Source: Brugia malayi
Lineage: Eukaryota > Nematoda > Chromadorea > Rhabditida > Onchocercidae
DNA: 64,000 nucleotides
Assembly (NCBI RefSeq): GCF_000002995.4
Contig: NW_025062479.1
Location: 4,025,221-4,089,220, forward strand
Direction: 5' to 3'
Position 1 is the first letter of the stretch. Every line of letters begins with the position of its first letter. The notes under the pieces were generated by a model. That model was not told the DNA's origin. It searched no databases and saw only the letters and a program-made list of their open reading frames with translations. The translations under genes were made by a program, and so were the position numbers. Positions 12,967-24,532 of the stretch are shown here, piece by piece.

Positions 12967-13870
12967 CTGTGCGTGTGTGTTTGTATAGATATATTTTAAG
13001 AGATGAGTTGGAGAAAATGGTATCGAAACAATTTGCTAACAAAAATATAAATTTAACTGAGAACCATCGATCGAAATTCTATCTGCTTCCTCGCATACCA
13101 CGTGGTTAGTGAAACTCTTGTGAAAATTGAGTTCATTTCATCTTAAGGCTCAGTAGTTTCGAATCTTTTAAATAATTCGTAAAAGAAAAAGAAAATGAAC
13201 ATTTTCTAAACAAATTACTGTCGTCACCAAGCTCAAACTAAGTTTTGAGAACCTCCAAATAACAAAATAGACCAAATAAAATTGCATTACATTTATAAAA
13301 CTAAGAATTGTCTTATTTCACGTAGAAAACCGTTTATTTTGTATTCATCTTTCAAACAGACTATTTACACGGTTTCAGCTCCTTATTTAGTTGACCTCAT
13401 TGTTGTGTAGCTACTAATTGTAAATTATCCTTGAATGTACGAGGTTAACTACTTTTGCTTAACCGATGTCTTAGACTGATTATTCTTTCGGCAGATCAGC
13501 TTCGTATTATAAATCATGTACTTTGTTTATGCATATTGTTTGCTATGTACTGAGGTCACTCATGTTCACCGGGAAGTGTGTGTATGTTTTTCCAAAAAAC
13601 TAGCAGAGCTCAACCAAGAGGCAGTTCGACCACAAAAAGGGGTTTTCACTACTTGCACCTCAATTCTTCTCTATAAAATTTGTTGTATTATTGCTTATGT
13701 TGATAAAAGAATTATTATATTCCTGTGAATTATTAGAATTATTATATTATATATTCATTTCACATATTAACATTTACATCAAACGAATCTTCCCGAGATC
13801 AATAAAACTCTCCCAGAAAAATCAAACTTCATCTACAACTATTACAGAACATGTAGATTTGATCTTACCA

Positions 13871-16800
13871 TTACAATAACACACTGCAGCAAGTGACAGG
13901 TTCATATGCTTCAACTGGTGTAACTGTTGACTTACCCATTGAAGTAAACATAATAAATAACAATCAACTTTAACCCTTACCACAATATCCTTTAAATGTT
14001 TTCCCTACCATTCTACAAATAATTTAAGTCGTTTTTTGAAACAAAGCAGTAAAAATATGCTTACCTGCCTTATTAAAGAATTTCCTGATTTCGAGGCCGG
14101 TAGGAATGACCATGGCTAGGTCTCGTTGATTGTACAACAGTGCATATGTTAATAAGAACTTTAAGGAAAGAAACAAGAAAAAGTGTCAATGAGGATCAAC
14201 ATCTAAACCGCTCAGTTGGAAAGTAAAATGATTTATTTTACTAATTTGACGATAGTAATTGAAAGTTTTTTGCAAAGTTTATTTATCCACTTTCTTTTTT
14301 GCACCGTACGGTACCTTATCGGGAGTCATGCAGTGCTACTGCCTCCAATGATTGAAAAGCAGATTGCATTATAGTTTTTTTTATACCTAATAGCGTACTG
14401 CTGTAAATCACATCTGGACTCTGCATCCTCAATTTAATCAAATCTAAGGTGAGTAAGAATAAGGACCCTAAATTACCGAATGCGTAAAACTTGTACTTCT
14501 GCATGTATTTGATTTTTTTTAAAAGTACTATCATTTAATTTCAAATTCTCATTAGTATTCAAATAAATCCACAGTAGCCTCATTCTTTTGTTACTGACAA
14601 CAGTGACGAATGTAAATGCGATCTTTAGAGAGTTTAACTATTCTTGTTTACTAGCATAATTAATTTGTTATCAAACATTACTGATAAACATGCCAACTGT
14701 TTTTTAAGTAAGCTAATCCACGATGTTCTATTTATTGAACTCCTCAGTTTTTTTTGTGAATGAGATTTGAATTACTGTCTTCGTTTTCCACTCAATACTT
14801 TGAGTATTTTGAAACATGATGATTTCGAAATATACAATCCTGCGCTGTACTGTATTAACTGTTTCGAATCAAATTTTCACAAATTCGGTGAATGCTTCGG
14901 TTTTTCCAGTTTTTCCAGTATACGCCCTATTTAAATCGGAAACGCTGAACCTTTTGAATTTTCTAAGCAATACTTTCACAATGCTTTTCTCTAGCTATTT
15001 CCTTTAAATCGTGCGTCAAAAACCGTTTGAATTAAACATATCTCAAAGATTTCGCACGATTTTTGGACGAAAGATTTTTGGACACATTACATGATTCAGT
15101 CAATATGTCATTACAGTTCTTCATTTCCTTTCGAGTAAACTTTTCGTCTTACTTCTGTTTCATTTTTCAGTTTTGAATGATGGCAGTCGTTTGAAATTAT
15201 ATTTCAGCTACTTCTACATTTCTATTTTGAAAAAAAAGAACCTGAATTTCCCTCTCCATCCTGTTCTTTTCAAATTTTCATTCAATTTTTCACAATAAAT
15301 TTACAATTGAAATTGCTAAAATTGAAAAAATTTGCTAGAATTTGAAGCAGAATTCCACACTTACATTTGACAACAAAGCTAGAAATTTTCTTTAAAACAA
15401 ATATGCACTAACAGCATCTTTATTTCAGAAACCTCAGCAATTCAATCAGATTCTACCAAGAATGATTCGATGACTTAAATGCGCATGAAATGCATCAAAT
15501 TGTGCTATTAGCTATTAGAGGTCGATGTGTACAGAACAGATATTTTGCACTTACGTATGGACTTTTAATGCAAATCTCCAAGTTTCTAGATGCAACTATT
15601 TATTTTCTTTGAAGAACAGTTAAACTTTTAAAACAAAAATTTGGAAAGAACTGTCTTTAAAAACAATGACTCATTTTTAAGCTGCTGAGGATGCATTATA
15701 TGTGTAATTATTTATAGTGTTCCAAAATAAAAATTAGTTAGAAAAAATGTTTCGGAACAGATCTCCGTTGTTTTTATTTAAAATATATAAAAGAAATAAG
15801 CAAAAATCGACAATATTTTATTGTTAATGTTTGATTTCAAAAAAAAAAAAAAAAAAACTTTGAATGTAATGGTTACCTCTGAATTTGAATCTTACGAAGC
15901 TATAGTTTTTTCTTAAGAGAACAATACTAAAAATGTAAGTGGGAAATTAATTTTTTTAGATATCGATATTTTTCAGACATTTGCTATCTATTTGCATATT
16001 TTTCCCAGTTCTTTAATGAATAACTATAATGCCGTTGCCTTAATTAGAAACGTTCAAGCAAATACGGCGAAGTTATAAAGAAATCTAACTAGAACAGATG
16101 AGTCATAGCTCTATTCAAACAAATCGTAAAGAAAAATACCTTAATATATGCATTTTGATTATATGAAATTAAGTGTGTGTAATTCAACTTCCTTGATAAG
16201 CTGAAACGAAATTACAGCTGCATAAAAACAGAAGAAGGAAACTTTATGGAAGTTCTGTTAACATTTTCCAAAAAACGAGAGATTGTGGGTGAATGTAAGA
16301 ATTAGAAAAAATATTTTTTTGGTTTTTGTAAGCTGCCTGCGATATTAGAAATTAAAAAGTAGCCGATACCGAAATATAAATTATAAGACTGTGAAGCAGG
16401 GCTGTGAAGTTAAAAACAAGTGGCAGTTTCAATACTTCCATTTCGTCTTAAACTCCATAAACAGCCCGAAAATTGTCATCACATTTAATCATGTTTGCTA
16501 TGAATTGGAAAGCGACATGATACTAACGGAATAAATTAGACAATATTTTTTTAAAAAATTAGTTGACTGCATTAACTTGAAATGAGAATAAGGCTGAAGA
16601 AAACTTAGAAGGCTTATTAGGTTAATTTTCTACACCAGATAACTGTTCTAAACCAATCGAAATTGAGCAATGGTAAGAGTGATACACAAAATGGTGTACT
16701 TTGACCTTCACGCAACATTTTATTGAAAACTTTTAGCCACTTTTTCAATGGTTTTGCTGTAAAATGTGCTCCAAATGTCAATGCGATCGATAAGAGAAAT

Positions 16801-17036
16801 GGAATTGTTCTGTAATGTGGATGATAAAACGACGTTACTTATAATATCATAGAAGCACTACAAATCAGCAAAATAGGTTGCTGTGATACTTTTTCCTTAC
16901 ATAGGAAAAGGAAGGGTACTACTTATTTGGCCTCGTTTCACTTGTAAACTCTTCTGTAAATTCTTTCGAGAGTAACTCTTTTGTTGAAAGCTGGGACCTT
17001 ATCATATAAACATCTTTCGAGATTAATTGACCGCAT
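13871..17036 (-). CDS. Unrecognised 149-residue protein, five exons
   Basis: Five-exon model on the minus strand: 17036-16942, 16809-16706, 14443-14340, 14158-14065 and 13923-13871. All four junctions agree in phase (2, 1, 0, 1). The ATG lies 6 bases after a good 3' splice signal (TAATTTACAG), which suits a trans-spliced 5' end. The product begins MRSINLERCLYDKVPAFNKR, has a hydrophobic segment near residues 33-46 (TIPFLLSIALTFGA), a basic stretch (KPLKKWLKVFNK), a second hydrophobic patch (FLLTYALLYN) and ends TPVEAYEPVTCCSVLL. I do not recognise the family; one or two membrane-associated helices are possible. Exons 1-4 lie in the inverted-repeat spacer and exon 5 in the left arm, so an orphan copy of exon 5 also exists in the right arm. 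The long intron (16705-14444) is AT-rich and could hide another exon. Exon 3 has an alternative reading into a stop codon if its splice donor is not used. Confidence 0.55.
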
Positions 17037-17385
17037 GCTTAGCTGTAAATTATGGGTGTGAAAAAATTTTAAGCTGGAATGTAAGCGAGGTTTTATTTTT
17101 AATTGCGTTTAGGACGAATATTATATGAATTTTCAATGGCATGCAATTCTCTGATAATTCTCTCATTACACCACGAAATTTATTATTTTATTTGCATATC
17201 CACTGCATCATTTAGTTTAAATCTCTCATGAATCGAATTATTATTATTTTTTTTTTTCTGTTCAACTGATTAAGCATATAGAATTTGTTTGTAGAGAAGC
17301 GGATGTCGAGATCGAATCGTCCCATCTCTCATCACAAAGTTGCAAGGTTGTTTTTATTATATTTATTTCATTGATTTGCTTATTC
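14017..17385. other. Spacer of the large inverted repeat (3,369 bp)
   Basis: Single-copy sequence between the arms. It holds exons 1-4 of the unknown minus-strand gene at its two ends and otherwise AT-rich, apparently intronic sequence. Being flanked by near-identical inverted arms, it is a candidate for inversion by recombination. Confidence 0.85.
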
Positions 17386-17478
17386 GTAGAATGGTAGGGA
17401 AAACATTTAAAGGATATTGTGGTAAGGGTTAAAGTTGATTGTTATTTATTATGTTTACTTCAATGGGTAAGTCAACAG

Positions 17479-17531
17479 TTACACCAGTTGAAGCATATGA
17501 ACCTGTCACTTGCTGCAGTGTGTTATTGTAA
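17479..17531 (+). pseudogene. Orphan copy of terminal exon of the 149-residue gene
   Basis: Identical to 13923-13871. It retains the acceptor (CAACAG) and stop codon but has no upstream exons on this strand in the present arrangement. If the spacer were inverted, this exon would become the functional 3' end of the gene. Confidence 0.5.
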
Positions 17532-18435
17532 TGGTAAGATCAAATCTACATGTTCTGTAATAGTTGTAGATGAAGTTTGATTTTTCTGGGAGAGTTTTAT
17601 TGATCTCGGGAAGATTCGTTTGATGTAAATGTTAATATGTGAAATGAATATATAATATAATAATTCTAATAATTCACAGGAATATAATAATTCTTTTATC
17701 AACATAAGCAATAATACAACAAATTTTATAGAGAAGAATTGAGGTGCAAGTAGTGAAAACCCCTTTTTGTGGTCGAACTGCCTCTTGGTTGAGCTCTGCT
17801 AGTTTTTTGGAAAAACATACACACACTTCCCGGTGAACATGAGTGACCTCAGTACATAGCAAACAATATGCATAAACAAAGTACATGATTTATAATACGA
17901 AGCTGATCTGCCGAAAGAATAATCAGTCTAAGACATCGGTTAAGCAAAAGTAGTTAACCTCGTACATTCAAGGATAATTTACAATTAGTAGCTACACAAC
18001 AATGAGGTCAACTAAATAAGGAGCTGAAACCGTGTAAATAGTCTGTTTGAAAGATGAATACAAAATAAACGGTTTTCTACGTGAAATAAGACAATTCTTA
18101 GTTTTATAAATGTAATGCAATTTTATTTGGTCTATTTTGTTATTTGGAGGTTCTCAAAACTTAGTTTGAGCTTGGTGACGACAGTAATTTGTTTAGAAAA
18201 TGTTCATTTTCTTTTTCTTTTACGAATTATTTAAAAGATTCGAAACTACTGAGCCTTAAGATGAAATGAACTCAATTTTCACAAGAGTTTCACTAACCAC
18301 GTGGTATGCGAGGAAGCAGATAGAATTTCGATCGATGGTTCTCAGTTAAATTTATATTTTTGTTAGCAAATTGTTTCGATACCATTTTCTCCAACTCATC
18401 TCTTAAAATATATCTATACAAACACACACGCACAG

Positions 18436-18439
<4 letters not shown>

Positions 18440-18467
<28 letters not shown>
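18440..18467. repeat. (AT)14 microsatellite in right arm
   Basis: 28-bp AT dinucleotide run, eight units shorter than its mirror at 12919-12962. It accounts for the whole 16-bp length difference between the arms. Confidence 0.9.
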
Positions 18468-18858
18468 CCATATCTGTTTGTGTATTTCCTCTTATTTTGA
18501 AAGAAGAACTGAAAAACATATTCAGTAAACAGACCTTTCTCAATCCAAGATTCCTATCGATTTGTTAACTTTTGTGTATGCCTGTCTATGATTCATTACA
18601 CCTGTGACAACATATCTGTTTACTAAATTTTTCCAGTCAAAATTTACGTGATGCTATAATTTTGAATACAGCAATCATACAAAAAATGGTAGATGAAAGG
18701 GATGATTAGTTTTGACCAAAATTCGGAGATATCACATTACACTGGTCCGATAGATTTCACAAGTTGAGGTCATTTCTTTGCTTGTTACTTGTTGTCCGCT
18801 ATTAGCTAATTTCCAAACAGTGATTTAGTTTCTTTGATATTAATTAAAATCATTTAAG

Positions 18859-21800
18859 GAATGATTTTATAACGGCAAAGCGTCAATCTGTTCTGTTCAG
18901 TGAACGTTTTAATGAAATTGTTACAAAAAAACAAACTTCTCAACAAAGCCTGTCATGTCTCTGTGATTCAGTAAGTTATATCGATTGCTTTGCTGAAGTG
19001 GAAAGATGCACCCAATATTTATTTTAAACGAAGCACGCTTTACTTTTATTTCGGGGTAATTGGTTAAGTCTTTGACGGGTACCACTAAAGGGATTAGACA
19101 AACGCTTGTCTATTATTGATTGATAACATTTTGCTCGCCTTGTCGATTTTGCAAGAGTGGGAATAGTTCCAACTTTCTTATTCAAACTGATAATATAGCA
19201 AAATTCAGGACGAAAGCAGTGGTGTAAATTTTAAGCTGAAAAGGCAAGTAACCCGAGCAAAACTGGTTCATCGAAGCACATTGGCTCTTTATGATAAGCA
19301 CTTAAATGCCTTTTATGGATGTATGGAATCACATCTATTTGACCGTGCCCTCATAATAAATCTTGTTAAAAGGTGTTCATTTGAAACAATCGATACTTTG
19401 AATTGTAAAATAGTGTGAAATTTTGATTAATTTTCATTACAGTGGTAGATATTTGTTTTGATTGAAGTGAAAGATTTATTACTGATTTTGTGTTGATTTG
19501 CCTAAGCAAAATCTTTCTTTGAACTCTGTGAGGAAACCGTTTTAATAACGGCAAGGAAAATAAAGGCATTTTCCCGCTGTATGCATTTTGCAGGAAAATT
19601 TTCAGAAATGAGGTGAACGGTTTACCGTACGAAAATATCAGATGTGATTATGTACCCTGTATTGCTTATATTTATCCAGAAAGAAATAGTAAGTATTTTT
19701 GGAATTCCGACCATTTCAAATTTTCTATTTTTGCCTATTGCTTATTTGTATTTAGTTTATTACAGGAGGTATGCCAGGACTCGTCATTTAGCATGAGCTT
19801 GCTTTTTGAATGCAAATTTTAGATCAACATATGAATGAAGGCCACAGTTCACGCAGTGATTGTCCAGATTTGTTTATCCCAGATTTCACGCGAGCTAAAG
19901 TCTTCAGGGAAAGTGATCGCTGGCCAGGCAACGAAGAATTTACATTGACTCTTACAGATGAATCAGGAAAGAGGTTAGATTTTATTGCAAATATTATTTG
20001 AGGAACTTTTCTACTTTCAAAACATTTAATTCTTATTTTCAGACAGTGTGCTATAAATATTTTTCCTTTTGAATATCTCAGTTATTAAGCTTAAGTTTCT
20101 GTATATATAGACTGCCTGGTAATATACTTGCAAATGAGAAATGCCAATAACAGTAGCCTAGTTTGACTCTTATTTTTAAGCCTTCAAAGTATTTAATCCT
20201 TTTGTTTTCATACCTTATTACTCCTATACTTGTTCCAGTTTGATTGCAATTCATAATTACTATGTTTTTCAGTCTGCACCTTTTACTACTTTATTGCTCT
20301 ACGTATTGTATATTATTCATTTCTTATTCTTCTCTTGCAGTGTGATAGTTATAGAAATGAATTTCAGAACTTTCGCATACTGCGTACGTCACTTGATACG
20401 ACGTCATGAACTGAATAACGAACAGGGTATTCCTTCTGATATTTTTTTGTAACTTTTAAGAAGGTGTTTTATCTTTTTTAACATTTACAGTTTTTTATAA
20501 TTTTATAGTGAAGGAGAAAGTGATGTTATGTAATGATTATTGTACCATAAAAATTGATCAATTCCTTTGAATATTTAAAACCAATTAGCTGTAACCTATA
20601 TTTACAGTCTTACAGAAAATATCGTTTTATCCCGGATAAGTAAAATATAATTGCATTTTTGCTTTTACGGAAATAACTTTGCGCCGTGAATAGTTACAAT
20701 AAAGATTGTTTACAGCTACGTCTTCAAAAGAAGGTGATTTGCCCGAAGTTTTTGCTATCATTTCACCGATTCATGCACCACTGTTTTATTTTGCGCTTGC
20801 TCGAGAATGCGTGTGTTATCTACACGATAATTTGAAAAAACTGGAAAATTTGCTGAATGTTGTTTATCGATGCACATTCCCTACTGACGGTTAGAATATT
20901 AGACTTTCTCAGATAATTTATATATCTGAGTTTAGGAAAGAATTTGAATCTCTAGTACTTCGAAAGAACTTCACTCTTATACTGGACTGCAGCTACTGAG
21001 TAATTAGTATCTCATTTCAGGCAGTTCTCTGCATGTTTTCGAAAAAGCAAAAGATGGATTCAAACGGAATATTGTGATTCGAGGACAAGGTCCTACACTG
21101 GGTCAATCAGATTGTTCTGGAATTGTGCGACGCATGGGGCCAGAAATTACAGTTGCTATAATTGCAGCATTACTGGCTGAACAACGAGTTATCATTGCTG
21201 GTGGTTCGGTAGTTTTTCAAATGTTTATGTATTTAAATGCTTTGCAGTTGAATAATTCATGGATGAAATAGTGGGTTAGCTAATTAGTTAATGAAGGAAG
21301 ATATATTTGAAGTAAGGAAATGAGTCAACTAACTAGTCAGTGATGTGAGGAAGAAATATATATTAAATTTCCAAAAGTTAAGGAAAACGAGAATGAAAAT
21401 ATTATAGCATTATGAGTTGAAGATTACTTTATTAAGTAGTTGCAGGTACAATGCGTTTGCCACGCGGTTCAGTCGGTCGCTTGTCTATTGCATCCATTTT
21501 CATGGCCTTATACATTAATCCCAGTTCTACCAGATTCTTTGTTAGAAATAGTAAATTCTCCAACACCATATCTGATGGGGTTGTTAAGGTCAGTTAGTTC
21601 TTTTTACCCCGTGTTTTTCTTTGCTACTTTTGCGATTTATTTAACATTTTAATTTATCGATGCAGTCAGTTTGTTTACTGCTGTTGAAGCATTGGTGCTA
21701 TTCAGTCTCGAATAAATTTTAGGACAAACATGTATAAATTGAAGTCTTTGGCTGCCAAGGATAAGAATCAGTGCACTGATGATCTTACCCAGGTAGGTTT

Positions 21801-22747
21801 TACAAGTTAAAAGTTCTTCAGTATTGTATTTGCAAACGTTCGTCATATTATGAACCAAATATAACTTCGAAAGTATTAGGCACTTTGTTTTGAGGACGAC
21901 CTTGTTATAGTCGATCTCGATGGCGGCATATTTGTGCCACAACTTACCGAACTGTATACTGCAAGTGAGAGTATTGATTATAAAGCAAAAAACGCATTCG
22001 CATTATGTGAGAAACTTTTGGTCCCCAGGAAGCTTGCAGTAAGTCTTGCTATAAAACTCAAAGAAGCTATCGCTGTTGGTGAAGGCCCTCGCGCTGATCT
22101 TTTGCTTCAGAAAGTAGGTTTTTGTTTTGGGCTGAGAAATAACTTTTGATGAACTGGGTGGAAATTCAGTTTGAACGACGAATGTAAGAAGATAGTTTTT
22201 TTATTTCATCTTTTATTTTCAATTACTGAAATTTATTTTATGCCGAAAAAGAAGCTTTCAGGCAATGCTATCTTGGTTTGCAGCTTTAATTTGGCCCTAT
22301 AAAGGTTGTGGCTTCTATGCGGCATTTGTCGCCGAATCAAATGGTGATTTTGAATCTATTCGGACTAGCAAGGCTCAACTGATCGCCTCACACTCTTCTA
22401 AATCTGCTCGACGTTTTACCGAATGGTTTGTCGAAACTGGTATTTTTCGTGAGTGGATCCGTCGAAAGGTAATTTATTGTAATTCGTCCGAAATGCAGAA
22501 ATGCATGCATTTTTCGAAGTTCAAATCCTTTTATTTACCGTATAAATCTTGATTACATCTTTAACAGGTGGCTAGTGCTCCGGAAATAACCAGTATGATT
22601 CCTGATGTCGCAGAAGATGTGGTAAATCAGAAATTCGACGAATACGTCATTGCGGCAACCCTTCAATCATCTCAAAGGCGTGTGACTAACATATTCACAA
22701 AAGCACACAACGTTGTCTTTCGTTCTTATTTGGCGAAAAAGTTGTGA
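18859..22747 (+). CDS. DENND2-like DENN-domain Rab guanine exchange factor (5' end uncertain)
   Basis: DENN proteins activate Rab GTPases on membranes by catalysing GDP/GTP exchange. Exons: 18859-18970, 19209-19372, 19594-19688, 19823-19973, 20368-20426, 20716-20889, 21021-21208, 21446-21588, 21723-21792, 21880-22113, 22262-22468 and 22568-22747. All junctions agree in phase, giving about 591 residues. uDENN: SHLFDRALIINLVKR and CDYVPCIAYIYPERN. Central DENN: FTLTLTDESGKRTFAYCVRH, DLPEVFAIISPI, ALLAEQRVIIAGGS, LLHPFSWPYTLIPVLPDSLL and NSPTPYLMGLLR. dDENN: LVIVDLDGGIFVPQL, then a helical C-terminus ending FRSYLAKKL. The order and wording match the DENND2 subfamily best. The first exon shown needs two bases from an upstream exon. 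A small exon starting with ATG at 18266 and using a GT donor after ACCACGTG would fit the phase, but I cannot confirm it. Exons 1-4 are duplicated in the left arm. Confidence 0.85.
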
Positions 22748-24532
22748 GATTAATATTATCAAAACTGTCTACTGCTGTATAAAATATTTAGGAATGATTT
22801 ATATATAACATATATTACATAATGTGGGACTTGTTATATTTTGTGTATTTAGTCCTTCAAGTGGAATCCTCTTTTTCAAGATTTTTCGAATAGTTAGATT
22901 GAAAGTAATGAGGAGTGAGTAAATTTAATTTTTGAAGTAATGGTAAGATTTTTAAAATAATGAAAAATAACAAAATTTGATGAAAAGCTTTGGAATGGGA
23001 AATTCGTTAAAATACCAGAAATACCGTTTGGTATAATTCCAGGAATGATCATGATAGTTAAAGATGAAAACTTAACATCGTAAGGATGAATTATTACTAC
23101 GTTTCACCAACACTATATCCTAAGTTTTACTAGACCAATAAAATTATTGAATTTACAATAGGAATAGTGAGGATTTCATGTCTTTGTTCATTGTTTTGCG
23201 TACAATGAAATGAACAATTCTTCTGAACAGCTGTTACTGGCAGTTGTAACGGCAGTTCAAAATATTTTTTTGTGAGTGAGATTTCATCCACCTACATCCA
23301 TGACTTCCTGACGGTATATTGTTTTGGTGTAATGGTGAGTAGGATATTTTTGATTGTTGACAGGACGCCGTTCTCCAATTGTTAACTACATAAAATTTTT
23401 TGGATCACCTTATCAGTTTTTTGAGATTCAAAAGTTTTGGAGGCCCGTTATGGAAACCTTCCATTCTTCTTTCCTTCTTACTTTCTTAACATCAGTAATT
23501 CGTCTACTCGATTTATTGGCTTTTCAAACTTTTGTTTTTCACCGAATATGCACTGCTTAACTGATTCATTTTGTCATTTCTTTATTCATTCGTTAACTGA
23601 GGTGTCATCCAGTGAAGTTTTCATTCTTATTTCATATTGTATTCACTCTCATACAATCACCTGTTTTGTCAACAACGAAGTTTTCTCTGTTTTGTTAAGC
23701 AAAGCATCCTTTAGAACGATGAATTTAGTTTGGGCCAATTAATGAATTATTATACAGTAAAGTAAAGGTCAGTCCACCATTCTACTTTTCTATCGCAGAT
23801 ACCTTTCTGGAACATTTGCACGATCTATTTGGGCTATGACCTCCAATAAATTTAATTGATTTTTATAGAACACGATTCCTACTACATCTTACTTTGACTG
23901 AAATGACACAATGACACCGCAAGGCGAAACAGGTTTCAACATGCATCAAAGAAACTTGCTGGATTGATGGTGCTCCGGTGATTGCAGCCAGAATACTTCA
24001 GGCCACCACACACTTCCGAATTGTCCTGCCTTCAGTAGATAGCACAAAATTGTGCCAAGACGATATCCGTTGCAAAAAGTTGAGGTGCTGATCGTGTGGA
24101 AGTCCAGTAGAATATATACATATATATGTGGTAGCATATTTTTCATTTGCTAGGTGACTGATTGTTTCTTCTGATCTAGCTATTAACAATTGGTACTGTG
24201 ATGTAGAAGTGATATGTTGAAGATTTTGCCTAAATAACCTTTCTCCTAGACTAAACGCTGTGCCATATCTTAATTTAAATCTTAAGGACAAGTTCCTGTT
24301 TCTTTCTTTCTACTGAAACACTATTTGTTGCTTAGACTTTTAATTTATAATTCCTGTTAATATTTCAGTTTAATTTATCTTTATGTTAAACCATGCAATG
24401 CTGAAGTCGCATTCTGAATAAATTTGTTGCTGTTATTATTTTTCGTTATTCATCATAATCACGAAAGTGACAATCATTTCTTATTGCAGGAGATACACTA
24501 ATGTAGAATATGTATTAATGTATTTATAACGA
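22748..24532. other. Intergenic, DENND2-like to ninein-like genes
   Basis: About 1.8 kb. It contains a possible isolated exon-like frame at 23914-24088 (listed separately) and a short frame after an acceptor at 23800-23860 (YLSGTFARSIWAMTSNKFN then stop). Neither can be joined convincingly to a gene. The rest is AT-rich without recognisable features. Confidence 0.45.
23914..24088 (+). other. Coding-like Cys-containing frame, unassigned
   Basis: Open frame of about 55 codons without an obvious start that includes STCIKETCWIDGAPVIAARI and ends DDIRCKKLRC before a stop. Composition is unlike the surrounding AT-rich sequence and it holds several Cys residues. It may be a 3' exon, a decayed exon or chance. 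I do not recognise it. Confidence 0.25.

Larger units (their letters stand above)
11049..14016 (+). repeat. Large inverted repeat, left arm (2,968 bp)
   Basis: Reverse complement of 17386-20337. Outer edge: base 11049 pairs with 20337, and 11048 no longer matches. Inner edge: 14016 pairs with 17386. Every stretch I compared is identical, including four peptide-length frames in both arms, except a dinucleotide run that is 16 bp longer here. It contains a truncated copy of the DENND2-like gene and the terminal exon of the unknown spacer gene. Confidence 0.93.
17386..20337 (-). repeat. Large inverted repeat, right arm (2,952 bp)
   Basis: Reverse complement of 11049-14016. It contains the first four identified exons of the intact DENND2-like gene and an orphan last exon of the unknown spacer gene at 17479-17531. 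The outer edge falls in the intron before exon 5 of the DENND2-like gene. Confidence 0.93.

Noticed and set aside
13516..13728. 70-codon open frame present in both inverted-repeat arms (mirror 17674-17886)
   Set aside because: Its presence in both arms follows from the duplication. There is no family resemblance or splice support, and it runs opposite to the supported exons.
11049..20337. Inverted repeat interpreted as a DNA transposon with terminal inverted repeats
   Set aside because: The arms contain host gene exons and introns, the spacer holds no transposase, and no target-site duplication is visible at the outer edges.
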